Positions 42,172-50,383 of a stretch of DNA of 62,436 nucleotides are shown here, in pieces; positions within the stretch are counted from its first letter, which is position 1; the number at the start of each line of letters is the position of its first letter. The position numbers and the translations under genes are program-made. The notes below the pieces were generated by a model. The model searched no databases. It was not told the DNA's origin and saw only the letters and a program-made list of their open reading frames with translations. This stretch comes from an uncultured Dorea sp. (GTDB lineage Bacteria; Bacillota; Clostridia; Lachnospirales; Lachnospiraceae). The stretch covers positions 1 through 62,436 of the forward strand of contig CAPEBR010000022.1 in NCBI GenBank assembly GCA_948602995.1, given 5' to 3'.

Positions 42172-43131
42172 ATGAAATATACGAAGCTAGGAACATCCGA
42201 TCTGAATATCTCCAGGATCTGTCTGGGGTGCTTAAGCTTTGGAGATGCATCTCTTTCGAAAAACCCGGAATGGCTTCTTAGCCAGGAGAAGACGGATCAG
42301 ATCGTGGGCCGGGCGCTGGAGCTTGGCGTCAACTTCTTTGATACCGCCAATTACTATAACGAACATACAAGCGAGATATATCTAGGCAATGCCCTGAAAA
42401 ATCTGGCAAAGCGTGAGGATATTGTGATTGCCACCAAGGTATACTATAACGAGGGAGGGCTTTCGAGAGAAGCAATCCGAAGGGAGATTGACAATTCCCT
42501 AAAACGGCTTCAGACAGACTACGTGGACCTGTATGTGATTCACCGGTATGATGAAAATGTCCCGATCGAAGAGACGATGGAAGCACTGAATGAAGTAGTA
42601 GAATCGGGAAAGGCAAGATACATCGGCGCATCTGCCATGTACGGCTACCAATTCATGAAAGCCCAGGAGACCGCGAGAAATCACGGGTGGAAGACATTTA
42701 TATCCATGCAGAATCACTATAATTTAATCTACAGAGAAGAAGAGAGGGAGATGATGAAGCTGCTTGCCGAAGAGCACGTCCAGATGACACCGTACTCTCC
42801 CCTTGCGGCAGGCCGCCTGGCAAGGCCATGGGAATCGGAATCCTTGCGGTCAAAGACAGACCACGCGAAGAAGCAGCAGGAATACGAACGCAATAAGGAA
42901 TCTGATTATAGGATCGTCATGCGGGTGAAGGAGCTGGCAGAAAGGCATAATGCAAATATGGCGCAGATTGCGCTGGCTTGGATGCATGCAAAGGAGATTG
43001 TAGCCGCACCGGTCATCGGGGCAACAAAAATGAAACATCTGGAAGATGCCGCGGCATCGGTAGAGCTTTCTTTAAGCAAAGAAGAAATCCAATATCTGGA
43101 AGAATTGTATGTTCCTCATAATGTTTTTTAA
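42172..43131 (+). CDS. Aldo/keto reductase
   Basis: 319 residues from ATG 42172 behind GGGAGGAG. It is an NADPH-dependent (alpha/beta)8-barrel reductase of the YajO/Tas-like group. Catalytic tetrad context is visible: Asp and Tyr in FFDTANYYNEH, Lys in VIATKVYYN and His in YVIHRYDE. The C-terminal cofactor loop is VIGATKMKHLEDA. It probably reduces aldehydes or ketones in the cytoplasm and may form a small detoxification unit with the VOC gene. The substrate is unknown. Confidence 0.92.
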   Translation: MKYTKLGTSDLNISRICLGCLSFGDASLSKNPEWLLSQEKTDQIVGRALELGVNFFDTANYYNEHTSEIYLGNALKNLAKREDIVIATKVYYNEGGLSREAIRREIDNSLKRLQTDYVDLYVIHRYDENVPIEETMEALNEVVESGKARYIGASAMYGYQFMKAQETARNHGWKTFISMQNHYNLIYREEEREMMKLLAEEHVQMTPYSPLAAGRLARPWESESLRSKTDHAKKQQEYERNKESDYRIVMRVKELAERHNANMAQIALAWMHAKEIVAAPVIGATKMKHLEDAAASVELSLSKEEIQYLEELYVPHNVF

Positions 43132-43175
43132 GAATTGGGGACGGGGTATTTTTAATTTTACCCCGTCCCCAATTC
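43132..43175. repeat. GGGGACGGGG palindrome (family G), copy 7
   Basis: 44 bases with outer arm GAATTGGGGACGGGGTA and an imperfect centre (TTTTTAATTT). It follows the aldo/keto reductase stop. Confidence 0.9.
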
Positions 43176-43227
43176 GTTTTATGTGAGGCTGTCACACGAT
43201 TTAAAAAATTCGTGTCCCTGGTACACA

Positions 43228-43256
43228 TTGTGAAAAGATATGGGGCAATCTATAAT
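43228..43256 (+). promoter_or_regulatory. Promoter of the reductase selenoprotein cluster
   Basis: TTGTGA at 43228-43233, a 17-base spacer and TATAAT at 43251-43256. Downstream in the leader lie two inverted repeats, AACTT-N8-AAGTT (43263-43280) and AGGAACT-N21-AGTTCCT (43294-43328). They are possible operator or RNA structures and may be sites for the PucR-type regulator. Confidence 0.7.
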
Positions 43257-43351
43257 TGTAATAACTTGATTGATTAAGTTTTTTATAAGATTTAGGAACT
43301 ATTCACAAGCTATTTCTGAACAGTTCCTTAGAAGGGAAGGAGAACGTGATA

Positions 43352-44659
43352 ATGAAATTATCAATTGGGGATTTTTTCGTGAGGGATATTGTCTTTGGTT
43401 CCGAGACATCCTATCGGGACGGTGTTCTGACGGTGAATGAAGCCGAGGCTATACAGGCGTTAAACCCGGAAGGCAAGCTTATGAATGTGAAGCTCCATAT
43501 TGCGCGGCCGGGTGAGAGTGTTCGTATTCTTCCGATTAAGGAAGTGATTGAGGCGCGTACCAGGCCGGACAAACGGGCGGTGTTTCCGGGGCTTACGGGC
43601 GGTGTTACGGCCTGCGGCGGGGGCGAGGTCTTTGCGCTGAAGAATATGGACATTCTTGCGGTTGGGAAATATGGAGGGTGGATGGAAGGGATCCTGGATA
43701 TGGACGGGCCTGGCGCTAGACTGTCTAATTTGGGAAACAGGCTTCATCTGTGTTTTACGGCTGAAAACACAGATCCCACTGTAGACCAGGGCCAGCATAT
43801 GAATCTGAATTTCCGCATGGGGGCTATGCTTCTGGCGGAATACATCGGGAGGACCGTGCGGGAGCAGATACCGGATGAGTATGAAGTATATGAGATGGCG
43901 GAGGGGGAAGAGAGTGAACTTCCCAAGGTGGTGCTTGTTATGCAGCTGAACAGCTTTTATGAGACGCTGGGATTTGATGATACCTTTTATGGGACGGATG
44001 CCATGTTTATGACTCCGCCGCTTGTGCATCCGAACGAGGTGCTGGACGGGGCGGTATGTTCGGGTTCCATCTGTATTGCGGGGCAGAGAGCTTACACTTA
44101 CGATTATCAGAATTACCCTATGATCAAACGGCTATACCAGGAGCATGGCAGGACTCTTAATTTTGCAGGTGTTATCTTTGCAATTGTAGGTCCGACTTTG
44201 GACAAAAAGGAACGGGGGGCGATCCGCGTGGCGGAGACGGCAAAGCTTCTCGGGTGTGATGCGGCGATTGTTGTCCAGCCGGCAGACGGCAACGGTGATA
44301 TTGACCTGTTTAAGATGATTAAGAATCTTGAAGCAAAGGGAATTAAGACGGTTGCCGTGGGAGATGAGAACAGCGGAATGGATGGCAGGACTTATCCAAC
44401 CAAGGCAATGCTAGATCCTTGCTGCGACGCGTATGTCTCCTGTGGAATGACCTGTCAGGTATATGAACTGCCGCCCATGGAGCGCATCATCGGCGACCTG
44501 GAGTCAGTCATGCGTGACCCGTATCCGGGGACATGGGCAGAAAATGCCACTTATGGGCCATCTCTCAGGGAGGACGGGTCACTGGTGGTAGATACACATG
44601 TCATTATTGGAAATAACGGTGCATTTGGATGGTCCCGCAAGACATGCAAGGATTTCTAA
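43352..44659 (+). CDS. Glycine/sarcosine/betaine reductase component B, alpha/beta (GrdE-like) subunit
   Basis: 435 residues from ATG 43352, nine bases after AAGGAG; GTG 43346 is closer to that site and less likely. The family members are proproteins cut at an internal Cys to give two chains and a pyruvoyl group that forms a Schiff base with the amine substrate. A candidate cleavage region is GAVCSGSICIAG with C236, but I infer this from position and context. Other family-like blocks are ENTDPTVDQGQHMNLN and EQIPDEYEVYEM. It is directly followed by the selenoprotein subunit. No GrdA, GrdC or GrdD is in the window, so the electron and acyl acceptor partners must be elsewhere or absent. The substrate cannot be named from the sequence. 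Confidence 0.85.
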   Translation: MKLSIGDFFVRDIVFGSETSYRDGVLTVNEAEAIQALNPEGKLMNVKLHIARPGESVRILPIKEVIEARTRPDKRAVFPGLTGGVTACGGGEVFALKNMDILAVGKYGGWMEGILDMDGPGARLSNLGNRLHLCFTAENTDPTVDQGQHMNLNFRMGAMLLAEYIGRTVREQIPDEYEVYEMAEGEESELPKVVLVMQLNSFYETLGFDDTFYGTDAMFMTPPLVHPNEVLDGAVCSGSICIAGQRAYTYDYQNYPMIKRLYQEHGRTLNFAGVIFAIVGPTLDKKERGAIRVAETAKLLGCDAAIVVQPADGNGDIDLFKMIKNLEAKGIKTVAVGDENSGMDGRTYPTKAMLDPCCDAYVSCGMTCQVYELPPMERIIGDLESVMRDPYPGTWAENATYGPSLREDGSLVVDTHVIIGNNGAFGWSRKTCKDF

Positions 44660-44678
44660 CAGAAAGCAGGTGAGAGAG

Positions 44679-45983
44679 TTGAAAAAAGTAATATATTACA
44701 TTAACCAGTTTTACGGCGGAGTTGGCGGAGAGGACAAGGCAGGCTGTGAGCCGTTCATCCAGGAGACGCTTATAGGGCCGGGAATGGCGCTGAACGGGCA
44801 GCTTAAGGGCGGCTCCATTACACATACCATTGTCTGCGGTGATGACTATATGAATGAGCACCCAGAGGAGGCAGTGGAGAAGATTAGCGGTTTCTTAAAG
44901 GAGACAGAATTTGATCTGTTTATCGCCGGGCCGGCATTCTTTGCGGGACGTTACGGAGTAAACTGCGGGCGGATCTGTAAATACGTTCAGGAGAAGTTCC
45001 AGGTTCCGGCATTTACCTGTATGTATGAGGAGGCTCCTGGTGTGGAAATGTTCCGCCGAGACGTATATATTCTGAAATGCGGTAATAGTGCGGCTGCTAT
45101 GAGAAAGGCGCTTAAGTCTATGTCAGCATTTGCAAATAAATTTTTAAACGGGGAAGAGATTCTCTGGGCAGATGCCGAAGGGTATTTTAGCAGGGGGATC
45201 CGTCAGCAGATTATACTGCCAGAGGATCAGACAGCGGACAACCGTGCGGTGGATATGCTTCTTAAGAAGATACACGGCGAGCCCTTTCAGACGGAAATGC
45301 CCATTGAGATGCCAGAGAGAGCGCCGGTTCCGCCGGCAGTCCGGGATATGAGCAGTGCAAGAGTTGCATTTGTGTCTACCGGCGGCATTGTTCCCATAGG
45401 AAATCCAAATAAGATTAAGACAGCGGCGGCAATCTCATTCGCGACTTATGCATACCCAGAAGACGGAGTGATGCGTCCGGGCGAATGGGAGAGCATCCAT
45501 GGCGGATATGACCAGAAATATGCGGACGCCAATCCTATGACCCATATACCGGTAGATGCCTTGAGACGTGCAGAAGGAGAAGGAAAGATGGGATGGCTCC
45601 TTCCGTATTATTTCAGCACAACCGGAAATCTGACCAGCCTGACCAATGCCGTTAAGATGGCAAAGGAGATCGGGGACAGGTTAAGAGAAGAAAACATACA
45701 GGCAGTTATACTGGGCTCTGCGTGAGGCACCTGTACCCGCTGCGGTGCAGCGATGGTCTGTGAACTGGAAAAGGAAGGATTCCCTACGGTTCACGTTGCG
45801 AATATGACTCCGGTATCAGAAAGCCTGGGGTGTAACAGAATCTTAAAATCATACGGAATTCCATATCCGTTCTGTGACCCTTCGAAAGAGGAGGCAATAC
45901 AGGAGAAACAGAGATATGAGATGGTCTGCAAGGCGCTGGACGCTCTGTGTACGGATGCAAAAGACCAGACTGTATTTCAGTGA
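44679..45983 (+). CDS. GrdB-like selenoprotein subunit, in-frame UGA read as selenocysteine
   Basis: 434 residues from TTG 44679 behind AGGTGAG; GTG 44670 is also possible. The frame meets TGA at 45723-45725 and continues without interruption to TGA 45981-45983. Around it the protein reads SA-U-GTCTRCGAAMV, the U-x-x-C-x-x-C redox motif of glycine/sarcosine/betaine reductase protein B, with U349, C352 and C355. Total length agrees with known GrdB (about 436). The enzyme cleaves a C-N bond reductively, transferring the carbon part to the selenol of protein A. A hairpin with a GGT loop follows the UGA. The start of the protein (YYINQFYGGVGGEDKA) is typical of the family. Automatic callers will split it into two frames. 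Confidence 0.92.
45738..45752 (+). promoter_or_regulatory. Candidate bacterial SECIS hairpin
   Basis: CGCTGC-GGT-GCAGCG is a perfect six-pair stem with a GGU loop, starting 12 bases after the UGA codon. Bacterial SECIS elements lie at about this distance and carry GU-containing loops bound by SelB. Confidence 0.7.
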
Positions 45984-46092
45984 TTCATACGATCCTGGAT
46001 TGTAAGAGTGCGGGAATCCGTGTATCAGAAGAGTCCATGTAGCTATGAGGGTAAAACAGTTACACGGTAATAGAGAAAGGATGAGAAGTTTT

Positions 46093-47397
46093 ATGGCAGG
46101 AATAGAAAAGAAAAAAGTATCACTTACAGGAAAACAGTATTTAATGGTGTGGTTTGAGTCACTGGGGTGGACAGGCGTTATGGTTATGGGATATTTTTTC
46201 AGCACATATAATGCCTTGATCGGCGATACCTTTGGTTATGATGTGGGACAGATGGCAAATCTGATCGCAATCATGTCCTTTACCGGTGCAATCGGCAACT
46301 TTGCAGGGGGATTTCTGGCAGATCTCATTAAGATTAAGGTAAATATGACCATTGCCTATGCGGGGCTTGTCGCCTGCGGGGTGATCGTGCTCATGATGCC
46401 GGGTTATGGGATTATGAAACTGCTGGCGATTGCCGTATCCGTATTTGGGCTTGGATTCTACACGATTCCGACTATGCGTTATGTAGCGTCCCTGGGCACG
46501 CGCGAGCAGGAGAGCAAATTATATGGGATGTTCTATGGTCTGTCAGCTCTTGATGCAATGGTGATCGCGCCAATTACTTCTAAAGTAATTAACAATTCGG
46601 GAAGCTATGCGGGGCTTCGCGTGATTATTATTTTCTTCTGTGCACTGATGGTCATCTCCTGGGTGCTTCATATGGTATGGATTGAACCAAATATTAAAGA
46701 AAATGCATCCATGCAGGTGACTGGCCAGAAGTTTAATATAAAGGAAGTAGGAGGAGTAATTAAAAATGTTAATTTTTGGTTCTTTCTTATTATCTGTGTA
46801 TTTACAGTACTTCCATATGACCTGAATACCTTTGTACAGCCGCTGCTGGCAAGTGAATTCGGTGCAAGCCAGTCTGTCATCCAGTTTGTTGCAACCTATG
46901 CAAATAATGGAACAGCCCTCATTCTCGCACCCCTGGCAGGAACTATTGCGTTAAAATTAGGATCCACCTGCAGAACGATCATGTTCAGCTTTATCGGCGC
47001 TTTGGTTTCCAGTGCGGCTCTTTTAATCCTTCCGTGGGAGCATAAATTCTTTGCGGTAGCAGTGGTGATCATCTTTGTACTGCGTGGTGTATTCTCAATC
47101 GGAAAGCCCATGCGGAACACCCTTCTTGGAGAAAGCCGTCTGCCGAAGAGATATCGTGGTACTGCGCTGGGTCTTATGAATTTTGTCGTAGGACTCCAGT
47201 CTACAATCGTGGCAAAAGGCGCGGGAGCCCTTACCGGAGCGTATGGAACAAACAAGGGATTTCATATTCTGTACACGATTGCGTTCTTCCTCTTTATAGC
47301 AGGTCTTCTGCTTGCAGTTGTTTTTACAAGAAAGCTTACAAAGGCAAAGGAGCAGGATGTACGGAATGGAGGAGCTCCGGAGGAGCTGATGGTTTAA
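46093..47397 (+). CDS. MFS transporter
   Basis: 434 residues from ATG 46093; ATG 46045 and 46081 are in-frame alternatives and none has a decisive ribosome site. About 12 membrane helices are visible, with a central charged loop near 215-245 and a short cytoplasmic loop GGFLADLIKIKV between helices 2 and 3 that corresponds to the MFS signature. It resembles members of the sugar/anion-proton family. It sits 110 bases downstream of the selenoprotein, before a sodium symporter, so it likely imports the substrate or exports a product of the reductase pathway. Confidence 0.88.
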   Translation: MAGIEKKKVSLTGKQYLMVWFESLGWTGVMVMGYFFSTYNALIGDTFGYDVGQMANLIAIMSFTGAIGNFAGGFLADLIKIKVNMTIAYAGLVACGVIVLMMPGYGIMKLLAIAVSVFGLGFYTIPTMRYVASLGTREQESKLYGMFYGLSALDAMVIAPITSKVINNSGSYAGLRVIIIFFCALMVISWVLHMVWIEPNIKENASMQVTGQKFNIKEVGGVIKNVNFWFFLIICVFTVLPYDLNTFVQPLLASEFGASQSVIQFVATYANNGTALILAPLAGTIALKLGSTCRTIMFSFIGALVSSAALLILPWEHKFFAVAVVIIFVLRGVFSIGKPMRNTLLGESRLPKRYRGTALGLMNFVVGLQSTIVAKGAGALTGAYGTNKGFHILYTIAFFLFIAGLLLAVVFTRKLTKAKEQDVRNGGAPEELMV

Positions 47398-47471
47398 TGC
47401 GATTTTAGTTGTACATACTAACTGTGAAGGTACGGATCAGCTGCCGTACGGATGAAAAAGGCAGGGGAATT

Positions 47472-48890
47472 ATGGATATACTGAACTATTTGGATTTTGT
47501 TGATATTTTTGCTGTATTTGCGTATGTTGCGGTATTCATAGTGCTTGGGATTTACGCAAACCGGCGTGTAAAGAACAGCAGGGATTTTACGAGCGCGGGA
47601 CAGAAGCTTTCCTGGGTTATGGTGGCTGGCTCTACCATAGCAACTACCATGGGCGGAAATATGGTGATCGGGAAATATGACCTGCTCTTCGAGGCGGGTG
47701 TTTCGGGAATCACTGCAAACATGTTCTGGTGGGTAGGATGGCTGTTCCTTCTGGTTTTGGCGAAGCCGCTAAGGAATTCGGGAGCAACCTCTATTCCACA
47801 GTTTTTAGAGAAAAAATATGACGGAGAGGTGCGCAAAATTGCGTCCTGCTGCGTCCTGGTAACAGTCATATCGTCATGTGCTGCCACATTTCTCACAATA
47901 GGTACAGTTCTGGAAACATTAGGTATATGCAGCCGGTCCACGGGAACGTGGATCGGGGCTCTTTTCGTTATTTTATTTACTGTTTTCAGCGGCCTGTGGG
48001 GTGTGGCAATTACTGATACGATACAGTCAGTGATTATTCTGATTACTTTTGGAATTATATTTCCGGTTATGGTGTTCAGGACAGCCGGGGGAGTGGATGC
48101 GGTGCTTGCATCGAATGGGCCGGAACGCCTTCATATGTTTACGGGCATTGCACCAGTTACAATGGTAGGATGGGCGATTACCTATTCTCTTTCCGTGGGT
48201 GCCGACCCTTCTTTTTCCCAGAGGATTTTTGCCGCGAAAAGCACGAAGGACGCAGTGAAAGGGCAGATTATAGCGTGGGTATTTTCGCTTGCTGTTGCGG
48301 GGATCCTTTCTGCGCTTCCGGCGCTGGCAATACAGAACATTTTCCCGGATATGACAGCAGGAAGCCAGTTCACCGTGCGGTTCATCGCATTGTACTTTCC
48401 GGCTGCGGCAAAGGGGCTGATTCTGTCAGTTCTTCTTGGCCTGATGCTGACCTCCGGCGACAGCTATCTGCTGGTACTGTCCTCAACCTTTGTGGATGAT
48501 ATTGTACGTCCATGGAAACCAGATCTGCCGGATAAAAAAGCACTGCGTATCAGCCGGATGTCGTGTGTGTGCTCTGCGGTTCTTCTGTGTATGATGGCAC
48601 TGTATGTAGATACGATCTATCAGCTCTTTAAGACAGGAAGCGGCGCATACGGAGCAGGGGTCTTCTTCCCACTGCTTCTGGGGTGCGTGTGGAAAAAGGC
48701 AAATGCCGGCGCTATGAAGGCGGCCATGCTTGCGGGCTGCTTTGTATCCTTTGGATTCGATATGTTTTTAAAAATTCCGCTTGGACTGAATATGGACGGA
48801 TGCATCATCGGTGCGGCGCTATGTCTGGCAATCAGTGTTTTCGGCTCCCTCTGGATGGACAAGAGGCGGGGCAGGAAAAGCGCCGTATAG
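47472..48890 (+). CDS. Sodium:solute symporter (SSS family)
   Basis: 472 residues from ATG 47472, preceded by CAGGGG. Around 13 hydrophobic helices. SSS features: SAGQKLSWVMVAGSTIATTMGG (the sodium-binding helix region), QFLEKKYDGEVRKIA after helix 3, and FGIIFPVMVFRTAGG. This family carries sugars, proline, pantothenate and other organic ions with sodium. Being in the reductase operon, it is a good candidate for uptake of the amine, betaine or amide substrate. The presence of two carriers suggests one for the conjugate and one for the product. Confidence 0.9.
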   Translation: MDILNYLDFVDIFAVFAYVAVFIVLGIYANRRVKNSRDFTSAGQKLSWVMVAGSTIATTMGGNMVIGKYDLLFEAGVSGITANMFWWVGWLFLLVLAKPLRNSGATSIPQFLEKKYDGEVRKIASCCVLVTVISSCAATFLTIGTVLETLGICSRSTGTWIGALFVILFTVFSGLWGVAITDTIQSVIILITFGIIFPVMVFRTAGGVDAVLASNGPERLHMFTGIAPVTMVGWAITYSLSVGADPSFSQRIFAAKSTKDAVKGQIIAWVFSLAVAGILSALPALAIQNIFPDMTAGSQFTVRFIALYFPAAAKGLILSVLLGLMLTSGDSYLLVLSSTFVDDIVRPWKPDLPDKKALRISRMSCVCSAVLLCMMALYVDTIYQLFKTGSGAYGAGVFFPLLLGCVWKKANAGAMKAAMLAGCFVSFGFDMFLKIPLGLNMDGCIIGAALCLAISVFGSLWMDKRRGRKSAV

Positions 48891-48919
48891 ATCAAGAAGA
48901 AAAGGAGAAAAATACAAGA

Positions 48920-50296
48920 ATGGATGAAATGAACCAATATGTAAAAGAGTGGTTTGAGAAAAACGAAGAACGAGTTTACCGGCTTATGAGAAAGATGTGG
49001 GAACACCCGGAATTATCTCTTCAGGAATATTATGCGTGTGAGATCATGGAGCAGTTTGCAAGGGAGGAGGGTTTTACAGAGATCCAGACCCATGCGGCCC
49101 AGGACTGGGATAACCCGGAGGCAAGGCCGAATACGCTGATCGCCGGCTGGGGAAGCGGACGTCCGGTCATCTCGATTGTGGGAGAACTGGATGCTCTGCC
49201 GGAGCTGGGACAAAAGGCTGTCCCGAAGTGCGAAAAGATGGAAGGACCCGGGCATGGCTGCGGGCATAATACCATGGCAGGCGGCGCTGCCGGGGCGGCA
49301 GCGGCGGTGAGATATGCACTGGAAAGGATGGGACTTCCCGGAACCATCCGGCTGATTCAGACTCCGGGTGAAGAAACCGGGCAGGGCAAAACCTATCTTG
49401 GCTATCACGGCGCTTTTGACAACACAGATCTGCTGCTTATGTGGCATCCGGCGCCGGGACCGCTTGATTTCGGACCAGTGCCTCAGCAGGTTGCCATGCG
49501 TGTATTGTTTGAATTCCATGGTGTTGCGGCACATGCGGCAGGTCTCAGGTGGAAGGGGAGAAGCGCCCTGGATGCAGTGCAGCTTATGAATATGGGATGT
49601 GAGTTTTTAAGGGAACATTCAGAGCCCCATACAATGCTCCATTATTGTATCGTAAACGGCGGCTCTGCACCGAATATTGTGCCGGATTATGCCTCTTCCA
49701 GTTATATGTTCCGTGCCATGGATGACTATGAGGCGGCGGTGAATCTGTTTGAGCGTGCGGTAAAATGTGCAGAAGGCGCTGCTCTTATGACCGGCACGAC
49801 AATGGAATATAAGGTAGAATCTGTGATTCCCCAGTTCTATTATACCCTCCCTCTATGTGAGTACATGGTCAGGGAGGCGAAGAAGGTGCCGCCTCTTACT
49901 TATACAGAAAAAGAATACAGGATGACAGAGGAACTCTACAGGCAGGTGAATCAGGCAGAGCCTCCTAAGGACAGGGAAGAGCTTCTGCCGACTACTTTTC
50001 TGCCCCACCGTGAAACATTAGGGGAATGTTCAAACTGTACGGATGCAGCGGATATGACTTACTACTGCCCCACCATCCACTGCCAGGGGCTTGCCCGTCC
50101 GAAGCAGTGCCCGGGACACCACTGGAGCGCTACAGTCTGCGCCGGGACAAGCGTGGGGATGAAGGCGGGAGTCTATGCATATGAGATTATTGCCCAGGCA
50201 GCGATTGATGCATTTGAGAATCCGAGGATTATAGACAAATGCCAGGAGGCATGGAAGGCTCTTGACATACCGCCTCATAAGTGCTGGTTAAAATAA
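48920..50296 (+). CDS. M20 amidohydrolase, AbgB-like
   Basis: 458 residues from ATG 48920 with AAAGGAGA ahead; the longer frame overlaps the symporter gene. Metal-binding blocks of the M20 fold are GHGCGHNTMAGG, TPGEETGQGK, MWHPAP and, near the end, PGHHWSATVCAG. The dimerisation domain lies at about 190-310 (FHGVAAHAAGLRWKGRSAL). The closest type I recognise is the aminobenzoyl-glutamate utilisation protein B group, which hydrolyses amide bonds of N-acyl or N-aryl amino acids. Here it could release glycine, sarcosine or a related amine from a conjugate and feed the GrdE/GrdB-like reductase. A Cys-rich stretch (LGECSNCTDAADMTYYC) is unusual. Confidence 0.88.
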   Translation: MDEMNQYVKEWFEKNEERVYRLMRKMWEHPELSLQEYYACEIMEQFAREEGFTEIQTHAAQDWDNPEARPNTLIAGWGSGRPVISIVGELDALPELGQKAVPKCEKMEGPGHGCGHNTMAGGAAGAAAAVRYALERMGLPGTIRLIQTPGEETGQGKTYLGYHGAFDNTDLLLMWHPAPGPLDFGPVPQQVAMRVLFEFHGVAAHAAGLRWKGRSALDAVQLMNMGCEFLREHSEPHTMLHYCIVNGGSAPNIVPDYASSSYMFRAMDDYEAAVNLFERAVKCAEGAALMTGTTMEYKVESVIPQFYYTLPLCEYMVREAKKVPPLTYTEKEYRMTEELYRQVNQAEPPKDREELLPTTFLPHRETLGECSNCTDAADMTYYCPTIHCQGLARPKQCPGHHWSATVCAGTSVGMKAGVYAYEIIAQAAIDAFENPRIIDKCQEAWKALDIPPHKCWLK

Positions 50297-50383
50297 TGTT
50301 GACCGGTTGAGTTCAGGGGGATTTCATCGGCCGTGAGTATATTTTTTTATAGTTCCTAAATTGTCCAGGGGAGGGGAGAGGCT

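Noticed and set aside
45753..45983. Small separate gene after the selenoprotein frame
   Set aside because: It is the in-frame C-terminal part of the selenoprotein; it has no ribosome site, and its start lies inside the conserved redox motif region.
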